Below are positions 51,989 through 62,500 of a DNA stretch of 62,590 bases, one piece after another. A program made the position numbers and the translations under genes. How positions within the stretch are numbered: the first letter of the stretch is position 1; each line of letters starts with the position of its first letter. Source of the DNA: Luteibacter yeojuensis (GTDB taxonomy: Bacteria; Pseudomonadota; Gammaproteobacteria; Xanthomonadales; Rhodanobacteraceae); NCBI RefSeq assembly GCF_000964085.1, contig NZ_JZRB01000032.1:1-62590 (forward strand). Reading direction: 5' to 3'. The notes below the pieces were generated by a model. It ran no database searches. It had not been told where the DNA came from and worked only from the letters and a program-made list of their open reading frames with translations.

Positions 51989-53112
51989 AGGTGGAGCCTG
52001 CGGTTGCGTGCGAAGGCCAGGAGGGCCTGCGCGGCGAAAAGGTTGAGGTAGAAGAAGGCCACCACGATGCGCGCGGGCAGCCACGTGCCCACGCCGGGGC
52101 GCATCCGCGCCACGCCCACGAGCAGGGCGGCCGCGGCCAGGCCGCAGAAGGCCAGCGCGTACATCGGGTGGTGGTTGAACAGGTAGCCCGTGGCGAGGGT
52201 GAGCGCCACGATCAGCCACGGCGCCACCAGGCGCAGCAGCTTGTGGCTCACGAAGCGGAACCACAGCGGGTTGCGCCACGGCACCAGCAGCCACGGCGCC
52301 AGCTGCACCAGCTGGAAATTACCGGCCAGCGTGCGGATCTTGCGGCGGCGCTCGGCCTCGGGTTCCTGCGAGGGTTCGTCCCAGGCCATGGCGCGCGGCT
52401 CGAACACCACGCGCTTGCCCTGCGCCGCGACGCGCATGGGCACCAGCACGTCGTCGAGCACGGTACCCGGCGGCAGCGGCGTGAACAGCGAGCGCCGCAT
52501 GGCGTACAGCGCGCCGCTGACGCCGACCATCGAGCCGGTGCTGCTCTCGGCCTGGCGGATCAGCTTCTCGTAGCGCCAGTAGAAATCCACGCCCTGGGCG
52601 AAGCCGGTGCGCACATTCTCCATGTGCAGTTCACCGCCCACGGCGCCGACGCTGGGGTCGCCGAGGTTGGCGACCAGCTCCTTCAGCGCGCCGGGCGAGA
52701 GGCGCTGGCGGATGTCGGTCATCAACAGCACGTCGCCGCGCGTAAGCCGCACGGCGTCGTTCACGCAGGCCGCCTTGCCGCGGCGGTTCGGGAAATCGAG
52801 CACGGTGAGGCGCGGGTCGGTGCTGCGCCGGGCCGTCGCCACGCTGTGGTCGTGGCAGCCGTCGCAGGCGATGACGATGTCGATCAGTTCGGGCGGGTAG
52901 TCCAGCGCCTGCAGGTTGGCCAGCTTGTTGCGGATGTAGCGCTCGCCGTCGTGCACGGCGATGACGATGCTGACGGTAGGCAGCCACGCCTGCTTCGCCA
53001 CGGGCCGCGGCCGCACGCGGGCCAGCAGCCACATGATCGCCGGGTACCCGGCGAACACATGCACCAGCAACAGCGCCGAGCCCCAGCAGGCCAACCACGC
53101 GAGATGTGTCAT
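51982..53112 (-). CDS. Membrane glycosyltransferase family 2
   Basis: A 376-residue processive-type GT2. There is one N-terminal helix, then the GT-A domain: VSIVIAVHDGERYIRNKLANL, IVIACDGCHDHS, the DxD-like LLMTDIRQRL, GVSGALYAMRRSLF and VLDDVLVPM (the ED-type Asp). Then RRRKIRTLAGNFQ stands where QxxRW lies in cellulose/hyaluronan synthases, followed by three or four C-terminal helices. It starts 30 bp after the NRPS stop and is the first glycan gene of the operon. Confidence 0.92.
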   Translation of the reverse strand: MTHLAWLACWGSALLLVHVFAGYPAIMWLLARVRPRPVAKQAWLPTVSIVIAVHDGERYIRNKLANLQALDYPPELIDIVIACDGCHDHSVATARRSTDPRLTVLDFPNRRGKAACVNDAVRLTRGDVLLMTDIRQRLSPGALKELVANLGDPSVGAVGGELHMENVRTGFAQGVDFYWRYEKLIRQAESSTGSMVGVSGALYAMRRSLFTPLPPGTVLDDVLVPMRVAAQGKRVVFEPRAMAWDEPSQEPEAERRRKIRTLAGNFQLVQLAPWLLVPWRNPLWFRFVSHKLLRLVAPWLIVALTLATGYLFNHHPMYALAFCGLAAAALLVGVARMRPGVGTWLPARIVVAFFYLNLFAAQALLAFARNRRLHLW

Positions 53113-53142
53113 GACGTCTTCCCCCTTCCTGCGACGTCGCGC

Positions 53143-56100
53143 TCAACCGCGCCCGAAGAGCCTGCCGAACAGGCCCCCTCGTTTCGCGGGGGGTGGCCCC
53201 GCCGGCGTCGCCAGCGCCAGGTCGGCGGCCAGGGTGCCCAGCGTGCCGTTGGCGATGTCGAGCAGGTTCATCTGGATACCGGTGAGCTTCTGCACGCGCT
53301 GGGCCATGTCCACGGCAAGCAGTGAATGGCCACCCACGTCGAAGAAGTTGTCGCTGGTGCGGATGCGGGTCATGCCCAGCAACTCGTGCCACACGCTGGC
53401 CAGCAGCAGCTCGCTGTCGGTGGTGGGCTCGACGCTGACCATCCCGGCATCGTTCGCGGCGGCACGTTCCTCCGGCAGCGGCAGGCCGTCCACGTCGGGC
53501 TCGCCGGTGGCGAGCAGCGGCATGGCGTCGAGCAGCATCAGGTGCGCGGGCATCGACCATGCCGGCAGCTGGCCGGCAAGGGCGGCGCGCAGGCTGTCCG
53601 GGTCGAGCTGGAAGCCGGGCGCGCCCACCGCGTAGGCATCGATGCGCTGCTCGCCCAGGCGATTGGTGCGTGGCACCGCGAGCGCGCGGACCACGCCCGC
53701 CTGCGCAAGCAGCACGGCCTCGATGGCGGCCGGTTCGATATCCAGGCCATGGCGGCGGATGCGGCGGTCTTCGCGGTCGAGCACCTGCACCTGGCCCTCG
53801 GCCAGCCAGCGGCCGCGGTAGCCCGTGCGCAGCAGGTGCTCGGCACCGGGCGCGTGGTCGGCCGTGGCGCGGGTACCGAAACGCTGCGACAGCGCCTCGC
53901 CAGCCAGGGCGATCTCGCCCGTGGCACCGATGGGGCAGGGCTCGCCGTCGTTGTCGAGGATCCAGATGTAGTTGCCACCGATGGGGCGGCCTTCATGCAT
54001 GGCATCGGCGGCGCGCTCGACGCGGCCGCAGGTGGCGGCCGGCGCGGTCATCGCATCGCCGAACAGCGTCCACAGGCCGGCCGTGGCATCAGCGATGCGG
54101 CTGGCCGTTTCGCGGGTCGGCGTGCCGCCGAGCATGGCGGCGCGCAGCTGGCCGTCGCCCGCCCAGCCCTTTTCGAACAGGGTATTCCAGGTTTCCGGCG
54201 AGGCGATGAAGCAATCGAGGTCGGGCAACTCGCCATTGGCGAGGTCGTGTGGCGCCGGCACCCGCCACGTCGCGCCGGTGCTGAGCGCGAGCAGGGGTTC
54301 GATCACCGACATGGGGTCGGCCGGCATGGCGTCGCCGCTGAGGCACTGGCCCGCGTCGATGGCCAGGCCATCGGTAAGGCCATGCACCATGCCGGCGATG
54401 GCGGCGTGCGAAAGCGAGGCGCCCACGGCGCGGCCGTCGGGGCCCGGCACGTGGAAGGCGATGGCGGGTGCGTCGGCACAGGCGCGGCTGCCGAAGGCGC
54501 TGGCATCCACTTCCACCGCCATGAGCTCGGCGTGGTGCGCATCCAGCCACAGCGCGCAGGCGCGCGGCCAGTCGAGCGAGGCCTCGAGCGCGCTGTCGCC
54601 GATGAGCACCGTCATGCGGCCATCGGTGACGATGTCGCGCAGGCGGGCGGCCGGGTCGTTGCGATCGAGCAGCAGGGCGGTGCCGCCGGTGAGGCTGATG
54701 GCGAGGAGGCCGGCTAGGCGGTCGACGCCAGGCTCGACGCACAAGCCGACCACCGAGCCGTTGGCCGCGCCGCGCTCGCGCAGCAGCGTGGCCATGCGCA
54801 AGGCATGCGCCACCAGCTGCGCGTAGCCCTGCTTGCGCACGCCGTGCATCACGGCCGTGGCATCCGGGCTTTCCTTCGCCTGCGCATCCACCATCGCGAA
54901 CAGGTCGGCCGGCAGCGGCGAGCCGCCGCAGCCCGCGTTCCAGGTGCGCATGCGGTCGCGCTCGAGCGTGCTGGCGGCCGTGAGCTGGCCGACGGCGATG
55001 TGCGGGTTCAGCGATACCACGTGCATCATGTCGAGGTAGCGCTCGCGCATCAGCTTCGCGGTGCTCGACTGCAGCAGGTCGGCGTTATAGGTGACGCCGC
55101 CGACCATGCCGCGCTGGCTCTCGAGGAACCACATGCCGAGGTCTTCGGTGGCGCCGCTCTGGAACAGCAGGATCTGCTCGTGGTCCAGGCCACCCCAATC
55201 CACGGCGCGCTGGCGCGCATCCTGGAACGAGAACAGCGCCTGGTAGAGCGTGGCGCCGGCGCCATGGCCCACCTTCAGCTCGCGCTGCAGGTATTCCAGC
55301 GGCACGTCGGGGCAGCCGAAGGCATCGATGGCGGTGCGCTTCACATGGCGCACGAACTCCAGGAACGACAGGCCCGGGTCCACGTGCACGTGCAGCGGCA
55401 GCAGGTTATTGAAATACCCCATCACCGATTCGACTTCGGCCTGGTTGCGGGCGCGCACCGGCGTGCCCACCACCAGGTCGCGCTGGCCCGCCGAGCTCGA
55501 GAGCATGGCGAAATACAGGGCGAGCAGGGTCATGTTGAGCGTGGCATCCGCCTGGCGGGCCACGTCGTGCATCGCATCGGTGTGCTCGCGCGAGACATGG
55601 ATCCACTCGGTGCGGCCCAGGCCCGACATACCGGGGCGGCGCGGGTAGTCCGTCGGCAGCGCGCGTACGTCACCCACCTGGGCAAGGCGGTCGCGCCAGA
55701 ACGAGAGCTGGGTCTGGAACGCCGGTGAATCGAGCCACTGCGCGTGCCACTCCGCGTAATCGCCATAGGTGACCGGCAGCGGTGCGAGCGGCGAAGGCTG
55801 GCCCGCGGCGAACGCGCGGTACAGGGCCGAGAGCTCGTTGTAGAAGATATCGAACGACCAGCCGTCCCAGATGATGTGGTGCGGCATGAAGAACATCGCG
55901 TGCTCGGTGGCCGACAGCTTAAACACGCGGGCGCTGAACAGCGGCGCGGTGCCCAGGTCGAACGGCGTGTCGGTGAGCTCGCGCAGGCGCGCGGCCAGTT
56001 TCTCTTCGCGCGCGGTGGGCTCCAGGTGGCTGAGGTCCTCGGCCGGGAACAGCGGGTAGGTGAGCTGCGCCTGCACCACCTGCATCACGTCCGCCCCCAT

Positions 56101-59100
56101 GTCGCGGATGGCGGTGCGCATGCTGGGCTGGCGCTGGATCAGGGCCTGGAAGGCCATGTCGAAGGCGTGCTCGTCCATCGTGCCGCGCAGGCGGTGGGCC
56201 GACGGCGCGTTATAGGTGACGCGGCCCGGGTTCAGGCGCTCGAGCGCCCACAGGCGGCGCTGCATCAGTGACAGCGGCGCCTGCACCTGGGCCTGCTCGT
56301 CGCGGTGGATGATCGGCTCGGCCGGCGGCGTGTTGCCCGCGGCCACCTGCGAACCGATGGCCGCGGCCAGCTGCTCGATGGTGGGGGCGTCGAACAGCGT
56401 GCGGAACGACAGGGTGATGCCGAACTCGCGGTTGAGGCGCGCGGTGAGCTGGGCGGCCAGCAGCGAGTGCCCACCCAGGGCGAAGAAGTCGTCGCGCACG
56501 TCGAGATCCGGCAGGCACAGCGTCGCTTCCATCGCCGCGGCCACGCGGCGTTCATCCTCGTTGCGCGGCGCCACGCGCTCGCCGGTTTCCGCCAGCGAGT
56601 GCGCCATGGGCGCCGGCAGCGCCTTGCGATCGGTCTTGCCATTGGGCAGCAGCGGGATCGCGTCGAGCAGCATGATGTGCTGCGGCACCATGTAATCCGG
56701 CAGGCGGGCGCGGGTGGCGCCGCGCAGCATGTCCTCGTCCAGCGGCATGCCCTCGCGCGCCACCACGTAGGCGACCAGGCGCACATCGCCGGGGCGGTCC
56801 TCGCGGGCGATGACGACGGCGCGCGCCACGGCAGGCACGTCGGCGAGCACGCATTCGATTTCACCCGGCTCGATGCGGTAGCCGCGCACCTTCACCTGGA
56901 AATCGAGGCGGCCCAGGTGCTCCAGCAGGCCGTTGGCCAGCCAGCGGCCGCGGTCGCCGGTCCTGTACATGCGCGAGTCGGGCGTCTCGGACCAGGGATC
57001 GGGCACGAAGCGCTCGGCGGTGAGGTCGGGGCGTTCGAGGTAGCCGAGCGTCACGCCCGCGCCACCGATGTGGATCTCGCCCGGCACGCCGAGCGGGCAG
57101 TGGTTGCCCTGCTCGTCGAGGATGTGCACCGTGGTGTTGGCGATGGGGCGGCCGATGTAGATGCCTTCGCGCGGGTCGGAGACGCGCCAGTAGGTGGAAT
57201 ACACCGTGGTTTCGGTCGGGCCGTAACCGTTCCACACCTCGCCGCAGCGATCGAGCAGGGCTTCGGCCAGGTCCACCGGCAGCGGCTCGCCGCCGGAGAC
57301 GGCGCGGAACGCCGGGCGGCCATGCCAGCCCGCGTCCACGAGCAGGCGCCAGCCCGCTGGCGTGGCCTGCATCATCGTGGCGTCCACATCCTCGATGAGC
57401 CGGCGCAGCTGCGCACCGTCGCGCACGTCGTCGCGGCCGGCCACCACGATCTCGGCGCCGCTGGTGAGCGGCAGCAGCAGTTCCATGAACGCGATATCGA
57501 AGCTCAGCGTCGTCACCGCCACCAGGCGGTCGTCCGGCGCGATGCCGGGCACGCGCTGCATGCTGGTGAGGAAGTTGGCGGCCGCGCGATGCGGCACGCG
57601 CACGCCCTTGGGGCGGCCCGTGGAGCCCGAGGTGAAGATCACATAGGCGACGGAATCGGGGGTCGCCGCCTTGCGATTACGCTCCGGACGGTCGACGGAG
57701 GCGTACTTTACCTCGTCGCTGTTGAGGGCAAGGATGCGCTTCGCGTCGAAGTCGAAGGAAAGCGGCGCGTCGTCATCCACCACGAGGGCGGCGAGCGCGG
57801 CGTCTTCGGCCATGAAGGCGAGGCGATCAGCCGGGAACGCCGGGTCGAGCGGCACGTAGCCGGCGCCGCTCTTCAGCACGCCAAGTACGGCGGCCACCAT
57901 GTCGAGGCCGCGCGCCAGCGAGATGCCCACCAGCATGCCGTGGCCGATGCCGCGCTCGCGCAGGCTGTTGGCGATGCGGTTGGCGCGCGATTCCAGCGCG
58001 GCGTAGGTGAGCGCGCGCTCGCCGTAACGCACGGCGGCGCGCTCGGGCGCGCGGTCCACCTGCTGTTCGAAAAATTCGTGCGCCAGGCGCAGCTCCGGGA
58101 ACGGCGTGGGTGCCGGCTGCAGCGCAGCCAGTTCACGGTACACCGCGTCGGAGACGACGGGCAGCTTCGCCACCGCCTCGGCCGGGGCCAGCGCCGCTTC
58201 GCGCAGCAGCATGGCGTAGGCATCGAGCCAGCCCTGGATCGTCGCACCCTCGAACAGATCGGCGTTGTACTGGCATTCCAGGCGCAGGGCGCCGTCGACC
58301 TGCACCGCGTTGATGAACAGCTCGAAGTTCTCGTACTCGCGCGGGATGGCGTCGACGGTGAAGCGCAGGCCCGGGAAGGTCACCGTGCTTTCATCGAGCA
58401 CCGCGTCGAGGTTGAACAGCACGCTGACCAGCGGCAGGCGCGAGGGGTCGCGCGTCATCGACAGCTTCGGCAGCAGGCTGCCCAGGGTGTAGCGCTGGTG
58501 TTCGAACGCGTCGAGCAGGTCGTTGCGGACGGCGCCCAGCACGGCGTTGAAGGCGGCGCCGTCGTCGATGCGCGCGCGCAGCGGCAGCACGTTCACGGCA
58601 TGGCCCACCAGCGTATCCAGGCCTTCGGCGGCCTGGCCGGCGGTGGGGATGCCGATGACGACATCGTCCTGGCCCGCCACGCGGCGCAGCAGCAGGGCGA
58701 AGCCGGCCAGCAGCGTGGCGTACAGGCTGGCGCCGTGCGAGGCGCCCAGGCGCTTGATGGCCGCCACCTCGGTGGCGTCCAGGGTGCGGTCTTCGCGCCG
58801 TGAGGTGAACGTACGGCGGCGCGGACGCGAGCGGTCGGTGGGGAGGTCCAGTGCTGGAGCCGTGCCGGCAAAGCGGGCCAGCCAGTACTGTTCATCGTCC
58901 CGTGCCGTTCCCGTGCCGGCGTGCGTGGCCTCGGCCAACGCGAAGTTCGAGAACGCGTGCGCTGGGGCCGGGCCGGGGCCCTGGCCGGTGCGCTGCGCGT
59001 AAAGGGCGGCGAGGTCGCGGACGATCACGCCGAACGACCAGCCGTCGCACACGATGTGGTGCGCGGCGATGGTCAGGATGTGGTGCTCGGGGCCCAGGCG

Positions 59101-59529
59101 GAACAGTTCCGCGCGCACCAGCGGGCCATGTTCCAGGTCGAACGGCGTGGTGACGATGCGCGAATAGGCCGCCATCAGCCGGGCATCGCTCTCGAACGGG
59201 GCCAGCAGGCCCAGGTCGTGGGTGGCGATGGGCAGCACGGTGTGTTCGGCGACGAAGAGGCTTCCGCCATCGCCGCTGAAGGTGGCACGCAAGGCCTCGT
59301 GGCGGTCGACCACCGCCTGCAGCGCGGCCTCGAGGGCCGGTACGTCGAGCAAGCCCCGCAGGGTGACCGCGATCGCCTCGTTGTACGCCAGCGAGGCTTC
59401 CGGCTCCAGCCGGGATGCCAGCCACACCTCGCGTTGCGGCTCCGTCGTCGGCACGAGGTGCGAAACCGCCGCACCGGCGAACGGGTCATAGTCGACCGCC
59501 GTGGCGGCGGCCAGCTCTTGGGGCGTCAT
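53143..59529 (-). CDS. Non-ribosomal peptide synthetase, C-A-PCP-C-A(degenerate)-PCP
   Basis: A 2128-residue NRPS. C1 (about 25-455) has HHIVCDGWSFG near 158. A1 (about 480-990) has TSGSTGRPKGV near 636 and NGYGPTETT near 769. Its specificity positions, read by eye from SFDIAFME, MMQATPAG, VSGGE and GYGPTETTVY, are D-I-M-Q-V-G-V-Y, nearest in pattern to glycine-type codes but not decisive. PCP1 GGHSLL lies near 1018; C2 (about 1085-1530) has HHIIWDGWSFD near 1220. A second A-like region (about 1535-2040) is degenerate: HVPGPDGRAVG replaces the A3 loop, LFGDAMTAP replaces YGPTE, and TGEPD replaces the A10 lysine motif. PCP2 GGHSLL lies near 2070. No thioesterase or reductase follows. ATG overlaps the stop of the PKS-aminotransferase gene. 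Confidence 0.95.
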   Translation of the reverse strand: MTPQELAAATAVDYDPFAGAAVSHLVPTTEPQREVWLASRLEPEASLAYNEAIAVTLRGLLDVPALEAALQAVVDRHEALRATFSGDGGSLFVAEHTVLPIATHDLGLLAPFESDARLMAAYSRIVTTPFDLEHGPLVRAELFRLGPEHHILTIAAHHIVCDGWSFGVIVRDLAALYAQRTGQGPGPAPAHAFSNFALAEATHAGTGTARDDEQYWLARFAGTAPALDLPTDRSRPRRRTFTSRREDRTLDATEVAAIKRLGASHGASLYATLLAGFALLLRRVAGQDDVVIGIPTAGQAAEGLDTLVGHAVNVLPLRARIDDGAAFNAVLGAVRNDLLDAFEHQRYTLGSLLPKLSMTRDPSRLPLVSVLFNLDAVLDESTVTFPGLRFTVDAIPREYENFELFINAVQVDGALRLECQYNADLFEGATIQGWLDAYAMLLREAALAPAEAVAKLPVVSDAVYRELAALQPAPTPFPELRLAHEFFEQQVDRAPERAAVRYGERALTYAALESRANRIANSLRERGIGHGMLVGISLARGLDMVAAVLGVLKSGAGYVPLDPAFPADRLAFMAEDAALAALVVDDDAPLSFDFDAKRILALNSDEVKYASVDRPERNRKAATPDSVAYVIFTSGSTGRPKGVRVPHRAAANFLTSMQRVPGIAPDDRLVAVTTLSFDIAFMELLLPLTSGAEIVVAGRDDVRDGAQLRRLIEDVDATMMQATPAGWRLLVDAGWHGRPAFRAVSGGEPLPVDLAEALLDRCGEVWNGYGPTETTVYSTYWRVSDPREGIYIGRPIANTTVHILDEQGNHCPLGVPGEIHIGGAGVTLGYLERPDLTAERFVPDPWSETPDSRMYRTGDRGRWLANGLLEHLGRLDFQVKVRGYRIEPGEIECVLADVPAVARAVVIAREDRPGDVRLVAYVVAREGMPLDEDMLRGATRARLPDYMVPQHIMLLDAIPLLPNGKTDRKALPAPMAHSLAETGERVAPRNEDERRVAAAMEATLCLPDLDVRDDFFALGGHSLLAAQLTARLNREFGITLSFRTLFDAPTIEQLAAAIGSQVAAGNTPPAEPIIHRDEQAQVQAPLSLMQRRLWALERLNPGRVTYNAPSAHRLRGTMDEHAFDMAFQALIQRQPSMRTAIRDMGADVMQVVQAQLTYPLFPAEDLSHLEPTAREEKLAARLRELTDTPFDLGTAPLFSARVFKLSATEHAMFFMPHHIIWDGWSFDIFYNELSALYRAFAAGQPSPLAPLPVTYGDYAEWHAQWLDSPAFQTQLSFWRDRLAQVGDVRALPTDYPRRPGMSGLGRTEWIHVSREHTDAMHDVARQADATLNMTLLALYFAMLSSSAGQRDLVVGTPVRARNQAEVESVMGYFNNLLPLHVHVDPGLSFLEFVRHVKRTAIDAFGCPDVPLEYLQRELKVGHGAGATLYQALFSFQDARQRAVDWGGLDHEQILLFQSGATEDLGMWFLESQRGMVGGVTYNADLLQSSTAKLMRERYLDMMHVVSLNPHIAVGQLTAASTLERDRMRTWNAGCGGSPLPADLFAMVDAQAKESPDATAVMHGVRKQGYAQLVAHALRMATLLRERGAANGSVVGLCVEPGVDRLAGLLAISLTGGTALLLDRNDPAARLRDIVTDGRMTVLIGDSALEASLDWPRACALWLDAHHAELMAVEVDASAFGSRACADAPAIAFHVPGPDGRAVGASLSHAAIAGMVHGLTDGLAIDAGQCLSGDAMPADPMSVIEPLLALSTGATWRVPAPHDLANGELPDLDCFIASPETWNTLFEKGWAGDGQLRAAMLGGTPTRETASRIADATAGLWTLFGDAMTAPAATCGRVERAADAMHEGRPIGGNYIWILDNDGEPCPIGATGEIALAGEALSQRFGTRATADHAPGAEHLLRTGYRGRWLAEGQVQVLDREDRRIRRHGLDIEPAAIEAVLLAQAGVVRALAVPRTNRLGEQRIDAYAVGAPGFQLDPDSLRAALAGQLPAWSMPAHLMLLDAMPLLATGEPDVDGLPLPEERAAANDAGMVSVEPTTDSELLLASVWHELLGMTRIRTSDNFFDVGGHSLLAVDMAQRVQKLTGIQMNLLDIANGTLGTLAADLALATPAGPPPAKRGGLFGRLFGRG

Positions 59530-62500
59530 GCGGTAACCCTCAGGTACTTGCCCGGCGCATCCGGGTTGGGAACGAACCACGCGGGCTGGCCGTCCGGATC
59601 CTTGCCAAGCCGCGCACCGGGCACGGGCGGGCTGTTGGGATCGAAGGCGGTGGCGTCGCGTTGCTGGCGCGGCAGGAATTCCGCTTCCTGCATTTCAAGG
59701 ATCGATTCACGGAACGCGTTGGCGATGGCGGCGAAATCTTCCTCGCGGTGCGCCGTGGTGAAGAAGCAGGGGAAGTTGTCCAGGATGTGGATGCCGCGGC
59801 TGCGCATCATCGCGAACAGCAGCTCCTGCATCGGGTGGTCTTCGGTGAACGTGGTCTTCCACACCGAGGCGAAGTGCACGACCTTCACCGGCGCGCCGAC
59901 GCTGGCGCAGAAGGCGTTGAGGTCCTCGGCCATGGCGGTGACCTTCGCGTTCAGCGTGGCCTGTAGGTCGGCGCCCTGCTGCTGCAGGTGGGTAAGCACC
60001 GCGTGCGCCGCGGCCAGGGCCAGCGGGTGGCGCACGAAGGTGCCGGCGAAGTAGGTGACGCCCACCGTCGGCACCGAGGCGTCGCCGAACTGCCAGTCGC
60101 CGCCGTCCAGCGCATCCATGAAGCGGCGCTTGCCGGCGATGACGCCGATGGGGAAGCCGCCGCCGACGACCTTGCCGTAGCTGGCCATGTCCGCGTCGAT
60201 GCCGAGCACGTGCTGCGCGCCGCGCGGGTGCGAGCGGAAGCCGGTGACCACTTCGTCGAAGATGAGCAGCGAGCCGCTCTCCTCGGTGATGGCGCGCACT
60301 TCCTGCAGGAATTCGATGGGCTTGAAATCGGGACGGCGGCTCTGCACCGGTTCCACCAGCACCGCTGCGATCTCGTGCGCGCGTTCGCGGATGATCTGCA
60401 GCGACTCGGGCGTGCCGTAGTCGAGCACCAGCACGTGCTCGGCGGTGTTGCGCAGGATGCCCGGCGCGGCTGGGATCGACTTCAGCTTCTTGGTGCCGCG
60501 CACGATCACTTCGTCGAAGATGCCGTGGTACGAGCCGGTGAAGATCACCAGGGTGTCGCGGCCAGTGACCGTGCGGGCCACGCGCACGCAGCCCATCACC
60601 GCCTCGGAGCCGGTGTTGCACAGCGCGGCGCGGTCGAAGCCGGTCAGGTCGCAGACCTGCTTCGCCACCGTGCCGGCGAGCGGGTGCTGCGGGCCGATCT
60701 CGTAGCCGGCATCGAGCTGTGCGCGCACGGCATCGAGCACGAAATCAGGCTGCCAGCCGAACAGGTTCATGCCGAAGCCGTTGAGGGCATCGATGTACTC
60801 GTTGCCGTCGAGGTCCCACACCTTGGGGCCCTTCGAGCGCTCGACCACGATCTGGTAGATGATTTCCTTCACCAGCGGGCGGAAGCCGTTCACCACGCGC
60901 GGGTCGGCCAGGTGGCCGCGGTGTTCGACGGTATAGGCCTTCGAAGCCTTGGTGCGCTCGATGTAGCGGCGCATGAAGGCGTCAAGGCGGGCGCGCTGGC
61001 GGCCGCTGAGCTCGGTGCCGCCCGTGTGGATGCGGGCGATGGCGCCGAAGGCTTTCTTGACGTCGTAGGTGGTGTGGGCCAGGGCGGCTTCTTCGGCGTC
61101 ATTCGCTGCGTTGGCCGTCGGCTGGGCCGACGGATCGCGCACGGAGTGCGCTCCTACAGCGGCGGTGGCCGGTGCGGCGGTGGCCGGAGCGGCGGTGGCC
61201 GGTGCGGCGGCAGTGGTAGCCGTGGCTGCCGCCGCCGGGATGGGGTTCGCCGCCGGGGCGGCAGCGCCCGACAGCAACGCCAGCTGATCCCGCATGATCT
61301 GCATTTGCTGCGCGATCACGTCCTGGATCAAGCCACCACCCGCCGCTATCGGGGCGACGGGTGCTGCCACCATGGCGGGCGCGGTAGGGACCACTGCCGC
61401 CACGGGTGCCGCCGGCGTGGTATCCGCCGGCAGGAGACGATCGATGTGCGAGGCGAGGCGCTCGAACGAGGAGCAGCCATCCATCAGCTCGCGAAAAGTG
61501 ATTTTCAGCGCGTAAGTCTTCTGCAACTGCAAGGCCACCTGGGTCAGCGACAGCGAATCCAGGCCCAGCTCCACGAAGTTCGCGGCGGGGTCGATGTTAT
61601 CCAGCTCCGTGCCCGAGACATCCTCGAACAGGGCGACAAGCTCGGTGACAAGGCGCTGCGGGCGGGCGGAAGCGACAGGCGTAGGCATGGAAGACTCCAC
61701 AAAGTGCTGCAAGGTATGTGTCATGTCGGCGGCGCCGCCCCCTGTAGGAGCGCACTCCGTGCGCGATCCGCCGACAACGTCGGCGGCAACAAGCGAAAGA
61801 GGCAGCCCCGCGGCAATCGCCGTAACAGAAGCTGCGCCACGCGCTTCAACCCAATGCCGCTTCCGCTCAAACGGATACGTCGGCAAGCGAACGCGGCGGC
61901 GGTTATCGCGATGGTCGAAGGCATCGACATCGACGCCCACGCCAGCAGCCCACAGGGCCCCGGCGGCGTTAAGCAGCGCAGCGCGCTCTTCGCCAGCGTT
62001 GTCACCCAGCGAAGCCATGAAAGTGCGCCCGCGCGCCTGCGCATGCTGGCGGCCCAGTTGCGTGAGGCTGCTGCGCGGGCCCACTTCGACGAATGCGTGC
62101 GTCGCGGTGTCGAGCGCGTGCAGCAGTGCCGGCGAAAAGCGCACGGTGTCGCGCAGGTGGTGGGTCCAGTAATCGGCCGAGGTGGCTTCATCCGCCGTGA
62201 GCGGCAGCCCCGTGGCCGTGGAGATGATCGGCAGGCGCGGGGCCTGCAGGGCGATGCCCTGCACCTCGGCGCGGAAGGTGGCCAGCACCGGCTCCATCAT
62301 CGCGGAGTGGAATGCGTGCGAGGTATGCAGCAGGCGGCAGGCGATGCCGTCGGCATCCAGCGCGCGGCGGAAGGCCTCGACCTCGTCATGCGTGCCGGAC
62401 GCGACCGTTGCATTCGGTGCGTTCTCGGCCGCGAGAGACAAAGCACCCGGGAGCCGCGCCCGCAATTCGGCGGCCCCCAGGCGAACGGAAAGCATGGCAC

